A DNA stretch of 64,000 nucleotides from Rhynochetos jubatus (lineage: Eukaryota > Chordata > Aves > Eurypygiformes > Rhynochetidae), in assembly GCA_027574665.1 (NCBI GenBank), contig CM050652.1, forward strand, positions 40,762,307-40,826,306, given 5' to 3'. The notes under the pieces are model-generated. The model searched no databases, had not been told where the DNA came from, and worked only from the letters and a program-made list of their open reading frames with translations. How positions within the stretch are numbered: the first letter of the stretch is position 1; each line of letters begins with the position of its first letter. Positions 11,316 to 24,600 of the stretch are shown one piece after another. A program made the position numbers and the translations under genes.

Positions 11316-14300
11316 CTATCGCACTGAGTATTAAGTGGGAAACGCGTGCGCACACACACATGAAATAATCAAGTGAGTCGTACTAAAGCAGGACTATTCC
11401 CTGCAGTTTCCAGAATTGTGCTGTTAAACCCCGAGATGGAGGGTTTAACAAAGGTTGGAGACCATTATCTCGCGGTCTCTAACCACTGGCAATTTGCGGT
11501 TGGGGTTCAGCTGTATGAGCCCTGCAGGACTTGGCTGCCACTGAACTTTTTTTGTAAACGTTACATTCACTTGAAATCTGACAGCGGCAGATTTTTGTTG
11601 GGAAGCAGATGAATGAGGTGCTAGCATCTCAGTAATACATGGATTGTTCAAAATTCAGAAGATTTACTGTGAAACTGAATAAAAAAGGCATCATTTAATA
11701 TTTGGCACATCATTAAGGTAGTGCCAATTCTCAATTTGTTTTTGCTACACGTATGTGTTCAATATAATGACACTTCTGCCTGGTGCATACACATTTTTTT
11801 GTCATGCATATATATGTGGCCTCATGTGGGACCTTTTTGAACAATTAATTCAAAAGTACAATTAATAGTTCCTTTCCTGTGCTTGTATCTTAAATAGCAA
11901 TATCTAGTCCAAAAACACAGTAGTAAGGGAAAATGATCCTTAGGCAATCCAATCTCTTTTGGAAAACAGGAAAACTGTGTAGCTGTTTTATGCACATAAA
12001 TATTGCTTAAGTGTATAATTACATGTAGGAAATTATTTCAAACACAGAAACACAAGAAACATCAAATCAAATGTGATTCAGTAAAGGCAGTCCTTCACTG
12101 TGCTTTTCCAGGAGGGGAAGCCATCAGTCTTAGTCTGACATAGTGGGAGTTTCCAGAAATGAAAGAAAAAGCTGAAAGCGGGATTCATTTCAAATAACTC
12201 TTTCATCTAAAAATAAGGTCTCTCGCACAAGCTGTTCACCTGGGCTTCCTCAACGATCTGAGAAGTGAGAGAAGAGAACAAGAGGGAAACCCCACCAGGC
12301 ACTTTGTCCCATTTTACAATAGGGCTGTCACATGGAGGATTTTCTCCCAAAGCTACCAATTCTGACCCCTAGCTAGAGAAACAGAGCATTAAATCCTTTT
12401 TATTATTATTTTTAAATGGCTGAAACTATGTGATTAAGCCCCACCCTGCGATACTTGCCAGAAGCCTCAGAGGGGTACCCGTCGGGGAGGATCTCAGACA
12501 CAGCAACTCAGCTTTTTGCTAGAGACAAAATATCACTATCCTTTCCCTGATCTGCTGGAAACCCCTTTGAACTCCACTTTTCAGAGTTTCCAAAGGTCTT
12601 TATTCTTCCACAGGATTTCAGTGGCTTGTGTTTGCACATCTGTCTTCTGTTGGAGTCCTGTGCTGCTGTATGTCCTGTGAGGGTGCAACCTGTTGCTCCA
12701 GCCAGATGTGAAACAGCTGAGCAAGGTGCCCTCTACCAAATAAACACCACCTACCCAAGCTTGTTCCCTGTTGTGCACATCAGCCTTATACAGCTCTAGA
12801 TTTTTTCAACCCTAAATTATTTCCTTGCCCCCACCTGATTCAAGACACTATTTTTGATTGGGTTTTTTCTGTTTTTTTAAAACTTTTTTTCTACATTCAT
12901 GAAGATATTTATTACCATGCAGGTTTTTTAATATGTTTCCCTCAAGTCTAAATTATCTATCACCTGTGCCTTATGTGGGAGCTTGTTTGGATGAAGCACT
13001 GAAAACAGATGAGATGGGAGTAGGACCATTTGACCTCCAAGCACATGCTTCTGATTAGCTTACCCTTACTAACTACCCTAGGTTTAATATCATTAGTCAT
13101 TTAAGCATTATGACAACATATTCATTACATTTATTGGTTTAAACAGAAGCCAAGTGAACACACCAATGGAATTTACATCCTTTCAAAAGCCAGACTCCTC
13201 CCTCCTAGCTATGCTGAGGCTGTGTGCATGAACACCCCAGGACAACCCACTGTTGCAAAACCCATGGTACCTTGCAGAAACTTCTCCCTGCACACTGAGC
13301 TGGCTGCTCTGGGGTAAAAGTCTGTGTGTGAGAGTGCATGGATACCAGAGTCCATGCACACTCAAAACCCAGCCTAATCCCACCGTTCTCAGTTTCCCCA
13401 AACAGCCTAGCCACAGATGCAGCCTTTGTTACAACATCCTGCCCTGCCCTACAAAAGGGTTGCTCCTTGCAGCACACATGCTTATGGGGTACATCTATGA
13501 TGTCCCATCGAGAGAACTTGAGGATGAGTGTAGCTGGGGATCCATCCTCCTCTTGTGTCATGTTACTTCACCGTGCTTTCTAGAGAGATATTTTTAAGAT
13601 TTTTTTTTCTCCTAAATTACTCAATACATCATTAATGTTGCATTAGATGGTACAGCAAAAGGAGAGCTAAAACAGTAACATAGTATTTTCCAAGTTCAGT
13701 GGAAAGTACAGAATCTTATTTGCTTGTTTTTAAATCAAAGTGTAAATCTACAATCTTATTAGTGTGGTGTCTCTAAAAGGTTTTATGGTTATTGAAGAGG
13801 ATGTAGACTGTAAAGAAAAGTTTATTATACACTTGGATGAAAATATTCCTGTTTCCCTGGTAAAAATGTACGGTTTTTGAAAAATACATTGATATTCTGT
13901 TTATGCTGAAGACTTTAGGATTCCTTCAGATAATCACATGGCAAATGGTGCAAGTAACGACAGTTGAGAATAGAGGGTCAAGGATACTTGATGTCCAAAA
14001 TGTTCCTCTTTGTTGTTTAGAATGAACTCCTGCAAATGTGAGAGTACAGATCTCTGCAGGCTCACCCCCCTGTGTCAGCACACCCTTCTCGGCAGGAACT
14101 GGGGGCTGTAGGCACTGGGGCATTTCTAGAGGTATTTATGCTGAAGCCCCTAAAGGTGACAGTGAGAGCTGGGCTGCTTCTGGGGTGAATATTGATGTTT
14201 CTGTGCAGGCTTGGTGTAATGAGTATTTTCACATGGACGAGTTCTTTATTTTCCTTTGCATCAGGCATTTTTCAGGCTTTGAGTCATCTAAAAAGTAATT

Positions 14301-14479
14301 TACTCTCTCTGCTTTTGGTCCATCTATGTGGTTCTGCATTTTTAACTGATTAACTGACAGAGAAATAACTACTGTTTTCTACTGCGAGATGTAAGTCCCA
14401 GTCATGAATCTATATTGTTCTACACTTGCTGCTTCCAAGTTCTTTGTTTATATTACTTTAAGCCCACATTTAAAGCTTC
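11316..14479. other. Non-coding DNA, no gene seen
   Basis: It includes a small GTGCGCACACACAC stretch at 11,347-11,360 and AT-rich intervals. Frames at 13,205-13,597 run on both strands and are not protein-like. Confidence 0.6.
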
Positions 14480-15065
14480 TTCATGGCACTATATAGGAAG
14501 AGCACTGACATATTTATTAAAAGCAATTCAGCTGCTTGGCAAATCAGTGTGCCATTTCCAGACACAACGTCTGCAATAGGTTTGCCGTCTTTTCTAGTGA
14601 AGAACAGGAGACATCCTCTGTCACCGGCAGCTGCTGCTCCTGCTCACAGCTCCACGACAATGCGTCCACAGAAATCACTGGCGCAGCAGTGTGTTCTTAC
14701 ATTGTAAATACAAACAACCAACAAAATGCCTTACAGTTTTCCACAAGGAGATCATGAGATGCACATGGCAAATAACTCCTATTAATGGCGAGGAAGCAAT
14801 GTGTGAAGCTCCGGTGAACTGATGAAAAAATAGACTGAAAGAAATTGGCAACGTTGCAGTCTTGCTTGATTCGCATACTTAAATATTCGTGTCCTCTGCA
14901 CTTCCTCAGCGAGAATACATAATGTAATCAGGAATAAAATGCAAATTTCTAGCTAAGGAACATAACTGTTACTTAACAAAAGGAGCCAGAAGTAACTAGT
15001 GTGATGTTGTGCTGGAAGTGACAGAAATACCTTTGGTTTACGGCACTAATTACACCGCGATCAGT
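14480..15065. promoter_or_regulatory. Candidate regulatory element with octamer site
   Basis: The perfect POU octamer ATGCAAAT lies at 14,939-14,946, close to ATAATGTAATCAGG (14,920-14,932). Further left are ATTTATTAAAAGCAATT and a TTGGCA NFI-half word near 14,847. The sequence is non-repetitive and has no coding potential beyond short overlapping frames. The call is an inference from motif content and texture. Confidence 0.27.
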
Positions 15066-18000
15066 TTTCTGTTGTACTGGGGGTTTGTTTTGTTGCTTTC
15101 ATCTAGTCAGTGTTATTGAAACCAGGTCGCATTCAATGTCACTGCAATCTTTCTAACTGTTCTGGGGAAAAACAATGCCATTTGTACATACGGCCGAGGG
15201 AGGCAAATGTGGAGGATGAAGCAAAGGGAAAGATGATGAATGTCATCTGTAGAAGCAGATAACTTGCTATGTGTATACCTCATAAATGTTTTAATGCTTA
15301 TATTTAGAAGCATCTCTTCTAAAGAGATATGTTGACGTATGCTGTGCTCAGTCTTTAAGACATTCCTGTTAGTGTTATCTATACACATGAACCAAATTCC
15401 CTTGGGTTTGGCATGTTAACCAAAACAAACACCCAGAGATTTGCTCCTAAAGGTAACTGCTGTAACTGCCTGCCCTAAAAGATTTTCTTCACATTGCCTT
15501 CAGCCACCCAGTTTGTCTGAAGGCCTGCAGGGAACAAAGGGGATCCTTTTCAATCCCTTGTTTTACCAGTCTGGGATTGTGTAATGTTCCTTGACATTAG
15601 TATGGGACCCACAGAAAACTGCAGTTGGGGTATCTAAAGTGAAGCTTACAATGTTTGCTAAGCTTTTGGCACAAATTTAAAGGCCTGATTTAAAGGGCTA
15701 TTCCTTGTAAAGCACTGGAGGACACTGTCCTCTCTGGCATGCCATTATTTAGCTTGCTCTTACTGTAGCTACCACTTTCTGATCTAGCCTTCCTTTTACA
15801 TGAGATGTTTCTGTTGAAGTTAATGAAGAATGGGGGCATTCAAGGAAGGGACTTCTATTTTCATGTTTTAGCATAGAGATGGAAATGAGGACCAGTATTA
15901 AAAAGCTAACAAAAATGGATGGAATTGTAAAGCAGAGCTTGCGTTAGATAGAAGTAATTTGCTCTGACATTTTGAATAAACATTACAAACAAATCAGGAT
16001 TTTTATTATTCATTCCGCTTACTGTTGAATAATCTGGCAAAAAGATAGCCGCTATTATGGAATAGCTTTTTAGTCAGTGCTTTCAGCATCAGTTTTGAAC
16101 TGGATTTAGGAATTTACTGGAGTGCCCTTCCATGATGTCTGTGTAGAGGTGCTGTGCACAAACTCAGAGGATGCATGCATTAAGACTGGGCTCGGGTCCT
16201 TAATAGGAAAAGCAAGATGTAGGTGTCTAACTGTGAGTCCAGGCTCCTGTCACAGTCCGTAGAGACCTAATACATGTAGACCCTTTGCTCCCCCTAAGTG
16301 GATGCATCCTGGCTGGCCAGCTGAGATAAGCCTCTGGTCTGCAGTGGCAGAGCTGACAAGTCCTCTAGGGGCTATCATGGGAACTATGACAGTTCTCTGA
16401 ATTACAAACCTGACTTTAGGTGTCATAACTGGAGCTGCATTCCAATCCCAGAATTTTTCTATCAGACGTGTGACCTTATAAAAGGGTAGCTCAGGGACTA
16501 CCTGACTTTAGGTGTCATAACTGGAGCTGCATTCCAGTCCCAGAATTTTTCTATCAGACATGTGACCTCATAAAAGGGTAGCTCAGGGACTATTTCCAAG
16601 GGGAAGCCATGACACAATATCGGTATTTTCTATAGTCATAAAATTAGTGCCTACTGTTCCCTCCGTATGTATGCGCTTGACTCTCTCTGCCTGGTACTGG
16701 CTCCCACGTGGCACTCTGTCTGGCTGCCACCAGTGTCAGTGCCACTTCTTCCAGGTGGCTTCTTGCACAGGCTCACAACTGGCCCGAGGCTGAAAAGAAG
16801 CCCCTTTCCATACCATGTCATGTGCTGAGTTACTCAATGTTCTAGAGGTTTCCAAATTCTTGTTTAAAGATTTCATCCAAGGGAAATGGAAGGTCATGTG
16901 TTTTGCTCTAACTCCTGGAGACAAGCCAGACTGAAGTAAATGGAAAAATAAATCATTTGGGGGGGAAAAAAGAAAGTATTTATAAAGTCTAATCTGTAAG
17001 TGGACTTTGAGTCTGAGCTGTTCTTACGTGAATTTAGCCAGGAAAGAAAACATGCAAGTCTCAAGGGAGGTGACTAATGTCAGCATGAGTCTGTAATTTA
17101 GGGCCTACAGAAATTATTCTCCATGCTGCTTCTCCCTGAAATGTAGTGATTTATATATAAATGATATTTATGACAAGCAAGATAAGATGTTAAGTACGAG
17201 AAAAGTGAAAGGGAATGAATTGTGGTAGTAATGTAAGATGCGAAAGAGAAGATGCTGACTCAAAAATTCATTTTCTAAGATAATTTTTACTTCTTTAATT
17301 ACAGAAATACTTAAAGTGTAGGGAGATGGTCAGTGATAATGGGTGTCAAATTATGGACATGTTCTCATAATGTAAAGGCAGGCAACCCATTGCTGAAGCA
17401 CCAGCAGTCCTCCCTGGTATGTTGCAACAAATGCACTCTATCATCTTTGGTTTGGTTCTATGTATTTACCCAAGTGTAGGAGCTTCTCGATGGACCTGGT
17501 ATCAGAGCAGCCCTTGGCCTTGCAGTTGTCTCAGCCCAGCACTGGGAGATGTCAACTCAACAGTCAGGTAGAAAGTATTGGAGACTTATCATGGAAACCA
17601 TCACATTTACTCTGCAATTTTCTTCCACACCATCCTTTAGAACAAGTTCCAAAGCGATCTGTGTATTCCTGCAGCCCTTTTTTCAAAACAAGGGGAGTTT
17701 GATCTGACTCAGGATCCTTCCTGCCTAGGGTGAGTCCTGACAGCGCTGAGGCCAATGGTACACATGTTCTTGGTAGTCTGCCCTGACCAGGTAACTTTTC
17801 TCCTGGGCCACAGAAATTGAGATAACTGCCTCCCTGAATCATGGAGCAAAAGAAGTCTTGCTTTCAAATGAGTGTTATAGAGTGGGGAATCAAGATTATT
17901 CCCTGGAAAAAATCAGTTCTCTTTTAGCCACTGCTTTACAGCTAAAATCTATTGATGATAGGTAAATCTAGCTGTAACATTAGTGGCAAAGTAGAATATG

Positions 18001-19485
18001 TTTTAATTTGTAGTTCAGACATGAATTACATAATAATTACACAGAAATTACACTAAAATCACTATAGTTCCATGCTAACTGCAACTACTAATCAATATGG
18101 GTTGGTTAGTACATGACACTTATTACAGCATAGACTCAACAGAGTTGATGTATCTGGGGTCTAAAAATACACTAAGTGATCAGAAAGTAACTCATAGAGA
18201 CAACCCCGGTCTTTTAGAATTGGTGTGCTCAGGGAAGTACAGTCAAAGTCTAATTATAATGCAATTACAGTACGATTCAGGAGTAAGTTGAAACCACTGC
18301 ATGATGTAGCCTTAAACCAAGGTTTTGAAATGTTAAAGAATGATAATGTAGTTAAAGGACACAGAAATCTTTATAGTTACGTTCATTTCATGGCTGGAGT
18401 ACAAAATGCTAGTACAAGTAGCCATTTCCACATGTTTGGAAAAAATCCTCAAAATCAGCGTCAGTTCTCTGAGTAGTCGATGAGGTCTGCAAATTCGGGA
18501 TTGAAAACCTGCCTGACCACAAAGTGTATATAATTTGTATTTGCATTTTTTCCATGTCATGCCATGGTCTCTGAAAGGGAGAACAAAAGCCAAGGAGGAT
18601 AGTAGCAGACTTCCAGATGTGCTCCAAAGCCTGGGAACAACACCAAAATAATAAAGTAAGTGCAGAAGGGCCTTATGTGATCTACTGCGTCTCTCAAATA
18701 ACCTTACACAATGTTTTCTCCTTCCAGGCTAAACTTGCCTTTGAACCATAGCATATAATTTTGTGAGACATTCACTCCTGTTTTAAAAGCTGCAAGTGAA
18801 GGGTCAATTATTATTTACCCTTCCTGTTGAAACGGAAGAGTTTCTAGGCTGAATTTGTCTGGCTATGGTTTCCAACCATTGGATCACGTGTCTTTCTCTA
18901 TTAGATTGAAATGTAGCCAGCTATGAAATGTCTTGTGCATTTAGGTTCTGTTACACTATGATAAAATCAACTCTTATCCTATTCTTGGATAGTCAAAATA
19001 AGTGAAAATTCTAGATTTTCTCACCAAAAGACACTTCCCAAAATGGAGCATTCTTCCCCAGCTCTTAATTTTAATTCCCAGAATAGCAGTAAAACATCCC
19101 TCATCTCCCCACCTGCACCATCTCTGGGCCCCCTGGGGACAGGCGTAACCAGTGCCTTGGCATTAGTTCCCCTGCCCATTGCCCCTGGGATGCTGAATCT
19201 GGTCTGGCCCTGACACTGGGGCACAGCAGCAGGAAGGAAAAACCAGAAGCTGGAAACATAGACCTGAGAAGCAGAAGCGGCAGCTCCATTGACACTCATA
19301 GTTGATTTTATATTTTGAAGTAATAAATATCATGCACAGCAAACAATGTTATTTCCTTACTCCTCCTTGGTTTTTATCTGTTCATACAGTGGTGGACGTG
19401 ATTTGATCTTTTGGCTCTCACGTGGTTTTGCTTATCTGTTACAGCTACTAAATCCTCCTAAAAGCCACTGCTTCCTCTGATATGA
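15066..19485. other. Non-coding DNA around the 92-bp duplication, no gene seen
   Basis: Apart from the tandem duplication there is a perfect 14-bp AT palindrome, ATTTATATATAAAT, at 17,149-17,162, next to ATGATATTTATG. The rest is unique AT-rich DNA with short frames only. Confidence 0.6.
16409..16592. repeat. Tandem duplication, two 92-bp copies
   Basis: Copy 1 is 16,409-16,500 and copy 2 is 16,501-16,592. They are directly adjacent and identical in length. They differ at three sites only, all transitions: CCAAT/CCAGT, GACGTG/GACATG (a CpG loss) and CCTTAT/CCTCAT. That is 89 of 92 identical. The unit is not low-complexity and belongs to no repeat family I recognise. The exact unit length and near identity point to a fairly recent single duplication event, for example by replication slippage or unequal exchange. 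Confidence 0.97.
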
Positions 19486-19512
19486 CACCACACCCCCCAC
19501 CCCCCACCCCCC
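19486..19512. repeat. C-rich (CACCCC)n-type simple repeat
   Basis: CACACCCCCCACCCCCCACC and the following CCCC form a short imperfect repeat of A separated by runs of C. It adjoins the low-coordinate end of the ancient LINE fossil. The G-rich complementary strand has several runs of six or more G and could form a G-quadruplex. Confidence 0.85.
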
Positions 19513-19529
19513 TTATAAATGGGATTTAT

Positions 19530-20570
19530 TTTCTCCTGCAGAATGACCTTACATTTGGTTGTGTTGAAACATACATTCAAATAAACCCCACTTTCCAAGT
19601 GACCCCAGCCTATGACCATCATCTTTTCTCTCTTCATTGTTTTCTTTTTATTTGCTACAAATTCTATCAGCAATGATTTAATATTTTCTTCAAGATCATT
19701 GATAAAGATATTGAATGGGATGAGAGCAGCTCCCTGGAGGCTTCTGCTCGAAAAACCCTTAGTGATTGCAAATGCCTTTCTGAGTTCTACCAACTGAGCA
19801 ATCCTTAATCTTTTTAAAATGAGTCTGCATTGATTTTTTCATACAGCTGATTTTTATAAGAATGTTATGAAGGATTGCTCTAATGCCTTATAGAAGTTAG
19901 ATAACTGAATCAAATTTGTGATGTCACAAAACTTTTTGAGGTAGATTATAAAAATAATAATTTTTGAAAAAGACAGTATTGATCGAATCACTTGTTCTTT
20001 TGACTCCTTGCTGATTGTTTTCCCTGCCAGCCTTTCCTGGATTTTATCAGAGATCAGTGTCAATCTAAGCTTGTTTGTAACCTTTCAAGTTGGATTGTTT
20101 TGGGTTATTGTAGGATTTATTAGCATTAATAATTCAAAGAGCTCCTTGGCCACAATTGTTAATTCTGATAGGTGCAAATTATCCTGTCCTGCAGAGTGAA
20201 AGCTGTCTGAGCAGGAGGTGTGGGAAGAGTGTCCTCTCCAGTGTGCCAGTCCCGGATGGCTGACTCCAGCTGACGTCACCCCAGCTCCTCGGCACCCGGG
20301 GGAAGTGCTGCTGGAGCACTTCAGCCTTTGCACTTTGTGATCGATGATCCTGCCAACTCTGTCTAACAGCAGGTCTGTGTTGTTAATGGGATTTCATTTC
20401 ATTTGCTCCTGATGTATGTAAATAACTCCTCCTGGTTAGCCTTACCCTGGCTGGCCAGTGGTGCCTCTTGTCTCCCTTAGCAATTACTTACTTTTCCACA
20501 TTTCCGTATTTCTGCCCATTGCTATCAGTATCATTTTGTTTTTAATAGTATTTCTACCTCCATTTCATCA
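19530..20570 (-). mobile_element. Ancient CR1-like LINE, decayed reverse-transcriptase region
   Basis: Several minus-strand frame pieces, read from high to low coordinate, follow the order of a CR1-type RT. A linker piece resembling LLRETRGT lies near 20,470-20,500. An AKELFELLMLI-like block lies at 20,090-20,170. The ISDKIQERL and LIQLSNFYKALEQ blocks lie at 19,875-20,060. FNIFINDLEENIKS lies at 19,674-19,715 and TTKCKVILQ at 19,536-19,562. In the family the second block is YLDFxKAFD. Here the catalytic Asp position reads Asn and KAFD reads KALE. The FADD box reads FVAN at 19,650-19,661, so both halves of the active site are gone. Frameshifts separate the pieces. The copy cannot be active and is a neutral fossil, probably older than modern birds because closely similar repeats are known in turtles and crocodilians. 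The exact subfamily (CR1 versus L3) is not resolved. The 230 bp above 20,340 are assigned with less certainty than the rest. Confidence 0.82.
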
Positions 20571-21440
20571 TTTAATGAAGGGAGGCATTTCTTCTCCAAG
20601 GAATTGAGGAGTCTTTGCACAGACATGGATGATTAAGAGTTGCTGCTCTGCTTTCTGCAGAATTTGCTTTCTCTTGACCTGAAATAGAGGAAATATCCAC
20701 CAGAGCATGGAACTGGGCCTTTCTCAGATGGTGTCTTTTAGGTTCATCAGCTCTGCAGTCATCTCTGTCCCTGTGGATCCAGCACTGAATATCCTCAAGG
20801 CTTCTCAGCAGGATGGACAGACTGAACATGATGTGGAGCTGCTGCTCCTGAAGGACAGTCGGAGATGGGATGGGATCTGGGATGGTTCTCTGGGAGACCT
20901 GGCTCCCTCCTCTGTCCCCATGTGAAAGGGGAGGAGGGGCTTCAAGGTGGTAACAGCTTAACAACTGCTTCTCGGAAGGACTCCTCACCGCCCTACCCCA
21001 AAACCACCCAGTGCCTGTGTGTTTGGAGCCCTTTGCCCTTGGAGGTAGATGCACCAGGGCACAGCAGCCTTTCCACCCACAGCAGCCAACTGCCCTGCCC
21101 TTCCTGGGCTATGGCAGGTATGACCCTCTGCTCCTGCTGGGATGGCTGGCTCGCATGGGCTATGGCAGCGTAGCCATGCTGGCTTGGATCTCTCTCTGGT
21201 GTGAAAACTCATCCAACAAGAAGGACAAATACCAGGCAACAAGCCCAAATTTATTTTAGTGTTATTATGGGAACATTCATAGCCCCAGATCATTGCTTGT
21301 CACTATCCTGAAGTCAGTGTCAAAATATCTCTCTCACTTGCTTTTGCTTTACTTTTTTCAGCTTTGGAAAAGTGGTGTCTTTGGAGAAGCAAGCATATGT
21401 ACTGCTGGTGAAGACGGTACCTGTTAGCCTATAGCAAATA
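20571..21440. other. GC-richer spacer between the two LINE fragments
   Basis: No LINE similarity was recognised beyond about 20,570. A 160-codon minus frame (20,572-21,054) and plus-strand frames of 72-102 codons overlap each other. None shows a domain, and there is no sign of the endonuclease region expected upstream of a LINE RT. The words GGGCTATGGCAG at 21,106 and 21,158 are a small local duplication. Confidence 0.55.
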
Positions 21441-21650
21441 ATCATAGAATCACAGAATGGTTTGGGTTGGAAGGGACCTTAAAGCTCATCTAGTTCCAAC
21501 CCCCTGCCATGGGCAGGGACACCCTCCACTAGACCAGGTTGCTCCAAGCCTCATCCAGCCTGGCCTTGAACACTTCCAGGGATGGGGCACCCACAGCTTC
21601 TCTGGGCAACCTGTGCCAGTGCCTCACCACCCTCTCCTGGAAGAATCTTA
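21441..21650 (-). mobile_element. CR1 LINE 3' end, 5'-truncated copy
   Basis: Read on the minus strand, this is the 3' end of a CR1 non-LTR retrotransposon. It finishes at the low-coordinate side in the octamer-type repeats typical of CR1: ATCATAGAAT CACAGAAT on the plus strand at 21,441-21,458. Next come the familiar avian CR1 3'-UTR words, such as the segment reading TTTGGGTTGGAAGGGACC on the plus strand and CTGGGCAACCTGTGCCAGTG near 21,603. The similarity fades at about 21,650, so only some 210 bp remain of a multi-kilobase element. Truncation at the 5' end is the usual CR1 outcome, from incomplete target-primed reverse transcription. There is no poly(A) tail, as expected for this clade. 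The open frame across it (21,457-21,651, plus) is antisense UTR and not a gene. This copy is the main evidence that the host is a bird. It looks much younger than the LINE fossil at 19.5-20.6 kb. Confidence 0.95.
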
Positions 21651-24600
21651 GCACAGTCTAATTTTTACATTTTTTTAGCTGGACCTTGAGTGCTGGTGGC
21701 AAATTTACCCAGGTTTCCAGGGGAGACAGTGCCCCACAATGTGCAGTGTTGGGTGCAGTGGATGATAAATGCCATATAGGAAAGGGCAGGCTGTGCCACT
21801 GGGCAGCTCTCCCACCATTGCTACTCTTACGGAAACTGCTTCAAATATGAAGAAATAGCAAACTCTTCATACCAGACATGAGGCAGTATAGCTCGTATGC
21901 AAGGCATAACCCTAAGTTTATCTCTTAAGTGGATACTTACCATTGAGATCAGTTTAGGATAAACCATGGATGTTTGTAACCTGGAATATTACTTAGGAAA
22001 TGTCAACTAAACTGTTGTGAGTTCACTGATAAGCCATGAGCTCAAGGCTGGCGGTGGCAGAAGCTTGCATACTTACAAGACTTTAAACCAAAATGTAATG
22101 TTTCAGTTCTGCATCTCCTCAGATGCATATGGGGCCGCTAAGGAGATACCAAAATTGTGCATAGACACTGAGGTAATTCAAAGAAAGTTGCTTTAAAATA
22201 CCATAACTTAAAGAAGGCAGTTTTATTGCCAATGAGTATCATCTGAGAGACTAACATGCCCTTTCATGCAAAGATCAGTCAGTTGCATTTGCAACAAAGC
22301 AGAGCAAACTAAATCCAGACTGAAAGGGATTTGTTAGCAACTTTAGATTTTATTTAAATTTCCCCATAGGACATCCAAACCATATGTGGAAATAAAATCC
22401 ATGCATAAAACTGCATATTCCTGTGCAGTTTATCAGATACTTGACATCTCAATCAACATACTAATGTACTTCCTGAGACACCTCCTAAGCATCTGCAATT
22501 ATTTCCTTTTGATTGCTTTTGTTTTCTTCCTGTGAAAGGAATCTTCCTCTTCTGGCTGTTCTCCTTCTGAGCAGTAACCCTCCCTGCCTGTCCTTGGCTC
22601 AGGGCTAGCCAAGCACAGTCCTAGCTTCCTAGAAATGTGGTGACTCAGAAATTTTGCTTCCGATGGCCTCACACTGGGAGTGTCCAGCTTCTTGGGAGAA
22701 TCTCCTTTGGCTTTTAGCCTTGGGATTTAAAAGAGGCACCCTCTTAAGTATAGAAAAAGTATTTTAGAACATGTGAAGAGAACCCTAATGTCTTTATTCT
22801 GAACTTTTTTAATTTTTATTTTTTTAAATAAATGTTCTATTTAACTTACAGTAACAACAACAAAAAAAAGCCTACAGTCTGACTTGAGGTCTCCCTGGGA
22901 ACATTAATGTTAATAAATAAGGAGGAGAGAGTCTGTTCTCCAGCCCTGAAGGGGAGCAGCAAAGTCTGGGCTGTGTTCCTATAACAAAACTCTTTCCCCC
23001 TTCCTCCTGGGCATGGTGACTTCATCTATTCTGCCTTCTGGAAACAGTTCCTGGCCTGTGTATCACCCAAACCACGCTTGGACGTTGTCCAGGAAAGTAC
23101 CACTTGGCATGGGTCAAATCCATGCTGGGTAATGTGTTACTCCATCTACTCAGTTAAACAGGATGATCACAGGCCAATGCACTATCTGTCGCCCAGCTTT
23201 GTTTGCTAGAATAGGCATAGCCCCCAAATCCCACCAGTAGGCATTTCCAGGAAGCTATTCAGAGCATCTTGTCTCAACAGCTTGCTGGAAGAGCTGGGTG
23301 GAGAGATGTAGTATGTTTATAGGGGGAATAAAGAGCCTAGCCCTGCCAGCACTTGGCACTGCTGCCCTGGCTCACCTGCTTTGGGGCTTGCAGAGGAGCA
23401 TGCAGGAACCCTGGACAGCAGCGTAGAGGTATTATTACCTCTCTTTCGGGGTGACTGCTGATGCACATGATAGCTGTGCTAACGTGTAGATAAAAAAACA
23501 CCATCATGTTTTCCTTATATATCTTCCTCGCTCTCTTGTTCTCGCTCTCTCTGTCTCCTTCCATCTGTCTCTAGACATTGCTTACAGGGGCTGGAGCACC
23601 ACAGATTTTGAACACTGGAGGTTCCCAAGCATGCGGAATATCAGGAATTTGCTCAGACCTATTGGTCCAATGCATTCTCTCCCTGCCAAGGTAGCCACAC
23701 ACTAACAAGATGAGAAAGCGAGCTATTCAGAGGGTGAAAAATCTCCCAAACATAACAAAGCTCTTAATTTGCCGCCATTGTAGCTCAGAAAGGCTCCACA
23801 AGCTGGGCTGACTAACTCAGCAAAAACGCTAATTAGCAGATGAGAACTTCTGTCCCCAGACAGCTCAGACCCTCAAATCTTAGCAAACGCCCATCCTACT
23901 GGTACAGCGAAGGCAAACAAAGCATCACACACAGGAACAAACCAGGCAACTGGCCTAAGAACAGCCTAAGCCCATCTCTCCTGCCAGAACAGCTCTCTCT
24001 TAGCTTTTGCTCTTTTCGCTTCCCAGGGCCACACCATCTCCGTGCCCCAGGGCCATATGTTTGATGCTTCTTTCTGGCCACAGTTTGTATATTTTTGGTG
24101 CCTGGCACCTCCTGGGCCCAGGCTTCTTTGCTCTGCTGCTTCTTCAAAGACCCAAGACCCTGGGGACCTGACCCCTAAGTGCCCTGAGTCCAAAGGGCCC
24201 TGCAAGGTGCACAAGTTGCTGAAGGTCACCTCTTCCCAGCATGGCACATTGTGGGGGCCCTTTGATTTACAGATTATTGATCCAGAGACAGAATTAGATG
24301 TGAAACCAGAGCAGAAATGACTCTACAAGAGTTACCATACTTCAGGCAGCGTGGGAAAGATCCAGCTTTCCACAGAATATATATCTGTATCAGCGGTGTG
24401 GCTTTTTCCCTGTTCTTTCCTTAGACCCCTAGTTCAAATCAGAATCCCTGAGGATCTCATGAGATCGTTACTCAGCCTGTCCCCTCATCCCCATCCCCAC
24501 CTTGTTAACTCTGAGCCACTGCCTTTGGTTGTACGTGGAAAGCAAAGGAGAAGAAAGAGTTTGTGTTTTGGGGTATGTTCCCCAGCAGGTCCCAGGACCC

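Noticed and set aside
20572-21054. 160-codon minus-strand frame as LINE endonuclease or other protein
   Set aside because: It lies just upstream of the RT fossil on the same strand, but I see none of the endonuclease blocks and no other family match.
21457-21651. 64-codon plus-strand frame
   Set aside because: It is the antisense of a CR1 3'-UTR fragment.
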